Below are positions 61,227-62,399 of a DNA stretch of 62,399 nt, one piece after another. Location: positions 1 through 62,399 of the forward strand of contig DYLW01000013.1 of assembly GCA_020721865.1 (NCBI GenBank). The letters run 5' to 3'. The stretch comes from Leptospira biflexa (lineage in GTDB: Bacteria > Spirochaetota > Leptospiria > Turneriellales > DYLW01). Made by a program: the position numbers and the translations under genes. The notes beneath the pieces are model-generated. The model made no database searches and was not told the DNA's origin. It worked only from the letters and a program-made list of their open reading frames with translations. Within the stretch, counting starts at the first letter, position 1; every line of letters begins with the position of its first letter.

Positions 61227-62333
61227 ATGCCGTTGGAGAACCCCCTGCAGCTTCCGGAGAGTTATCTTCCGGTTCAGAATATTACTGCGACATTCAGGAA
61301 TACTACGGCATCGTATAAATATTACTGGTTTTTATCCATTTTGAATCTGGCAGTTAAGACAGGGATCAAGACGCAGGGGGGTCTGTTGCCCAGAGAGGAA
61401 TTACTGGCGGAGATGTTGTCAATGGCTTGGTACCCCATTCATTATTATAGACTATCTTTTGGTGCGGCTGACAGGTTTAAGCGTACAGTAGATGAATTAT
61501 TGATACATTTGAACATTGAGAAAAACATTCCCCGAAATGTCCTTTCTGGGAAAATACTCGCGATGGGAAAAAATTCAAATATTGATAGTTTTTACAATTA
61601 TGTCCCCTTTCGTTTTTTAAGCCCATGGTTCAGTCATGATATTAAGGGAATGCCGGACGGGGATTTTAATAACCGTATTGAAATTCTGGCATCGGAAAAA
61701 TTTCACAACCCGGATTTTTTACCGATGTATAAATTTTCTGATGACGGAATCATTCTCCAACCCCGGTGGCATAGTTATTTGCAAAAGCATTATTCCATTT
61801 TACATGATTATGGACTCTGGGAACTGCTCTCCTTTGTTCAGAAACGAAATCCCAATATTCCTGGTCTTTCCACAAAGCTTTTTGATTTGCCGGAGAGGGT
61901 AGCATTGACGGAGCAGAGAAAAATTTGGAGAGATTATCTGGATGGGAAACCGTTTCCCTGTATTTTTACAGGAGAAAATGTCTTTCTGGATGATTTTGCG
62001 TTGGATCATTTTATTCCCCGGAGTTATATTTCTCACGACCAGATGTGGAATCTGCACCCCATGCGTCCGGGTTTGAATCTTGCCAAAAGTGATTCACTTC
62101 CCCAGAGTGTTTTCATTGAAAAACTCGCGAAAGTTCATTATGACTTGATTAAAGCGACGGACATAGACCTGAAAAATTCATTCAAAGAAGAATATGTGAT
62201 TCTTTTCCGGACGAACAGCTTTGCTGAAATAAAATCCTCCACATGGGAAAACTTTTGGAAGGTTTACCATGACCAGCTTTCCCCGCAATTGGACATTGCC
62301 CGCAATATGGGTTTTTCCGAGTGGATTCTGTAA
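61227..62333 (+). CDS. HNH endonuclease domain protein
   Basis: 368 residues from ATG 61227 (a TTG two codons earlier is possible). The first 240 residues are helical and unrecognised (SYKYYWFLSILNLA; AEMLSMAWYPIHYYRLSFG). The HNH fold is near 245-290: FPCIFTGENV, then LDHFIPRSYISHDQMWNLHP with D260-H261 and N275, and GLNLAKSDSLP with N284-xx-K287. DHFIPxS...WNL...N..KS is the pattern of a group of bacterial HNH proteins found near restriction or modification genes. It should cut DNA or RNA with a metal ion. There is no ribosome-binding site. Divergent from the DGQHR gene. Nothing recognisable lies in the last 66 bases of the window. Confidence 0.75.
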   Translation: MPLENPLQLPESYLPVQNITATFRNTTASYKYYWFLSILNLAVKTGIKTQGGLLPREELLAEMLSMAWYPIHYYRLSFGAADRFKRTVDELLIHLNIEKNIPRNVLSGKILAMGKNSNIDSFYNYVPFRFLSPWFSHDIKGMPDGDFNNRIEILASEKFHNPDFLPMYKFSDDGIILQPRWHSYLQKHYSILHDYGLWELLSFVQKRNPNIPGLSTKLFDLPERVALTEQRKIWRDYLDGKPFPCIFTGENVFLDDFALDHFIPRSYISHDQMWNLHPMRPGLNLAKSDSLPQSVFIEKLAKVHYDLIKATDIDLKNSFKEEYVILFRTNSFAEIKSSTWENFWKVYHDQLSPQLDIARNMGFSEWIL

Positions 62334-62399
62334 TCTTGTAATTTTATCCCCACACCCAAAACCATAGAAGCCTTCCACAGAATCCTCACATCCCTCCAG

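Overview
The window looks like chromosomal DNA of a diderm spirochaete, most likely a member or relative of the Leptospirales. The evidence is a protein resembling the leptospiral flagellar-sheath proteins FcpA/FcpB behind a FliA-type (sigma-28) promoter, lipopolysaccharide heptose genes (hldD, waaF), outer-membrane barrels with signal peptides, a TonB-like protein, a methyl-accepting chemotaxis protein and a bactofilin. No rRNA, CRISPR array, intact prophage or intact insertion sequence is visible. The placement is an inference from protein character, not from a database search.

Layout. 1-425 holds a decayed IS3-family transposase remnant. 426-4768 (minus) is a chain of chemoreceptor, phasin-like protein and TPR/outer-membrane protein. 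A divergent receiver-like/ATPase gene leads into a GH1 beta-glycosidase, which converges on a GT2 glycosyltransferase. tRNA-Cys and tRNA-Leu precede tatD. An FcpA-like gene (minus) and a eukaryotic-type citrate synthase (plus) diverge from a 328-base intergenic region. 11.9-12.9 kb is a small decaying island: a truncated transglycosylase-like ORF and a frameshifted beta-barrel remnant. It is followed by miaB, a DnaC/DnaI-like ATPase (minus), and a tight forward run of a small helical protein, pnp, gcvPB and hldD.

18.8-36.9 kb (minus) is dominated by two tandem paralogous exported proteins of about 2,960 and 2,910 residues. They are followed in the same transcription unit by a secreted ankyrin-repeat protein. 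Each giant has a similar N-terminal globular domain, many diverged beta-sandwich-like repeats, a carboxypeptidase-regulatory-like segment and a FlgD-Ig-like C-terminal domain. The coding sequence and untranslated edges of this locus carry several short repeats.

37-58.8 kb is largely housekeeping: nadB; eno followed by an FtsB/DivIC-like gene (minus); a forward run of coiled-coil protein, parvulin-like isomerase, bactofilin, RecJ-like DHH protein, Lon, LspA, RluD-like synthase and RadA; then sppA-waaF (minus), where SppA carries a fused N-terminal barrel-like domain; then a nudix, TonB-like, sugar-cation symporter and diguanylate cyclase run with 4-base overlaps.

58.8-62.4 kb is an accessory, visibly A+T-richer module at the right edge: a small protein with a shifted internal frame, a DGQHR-motif protein (the motif of DndB-type proteins), and a divergent HNH endonuclease. 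This is the best candidate for an undescribed DNA-modification or defence system. The giant-protein operon is the best candidate for an undescribed surface structure. The module is cut by the window end, so partners may lie outside.
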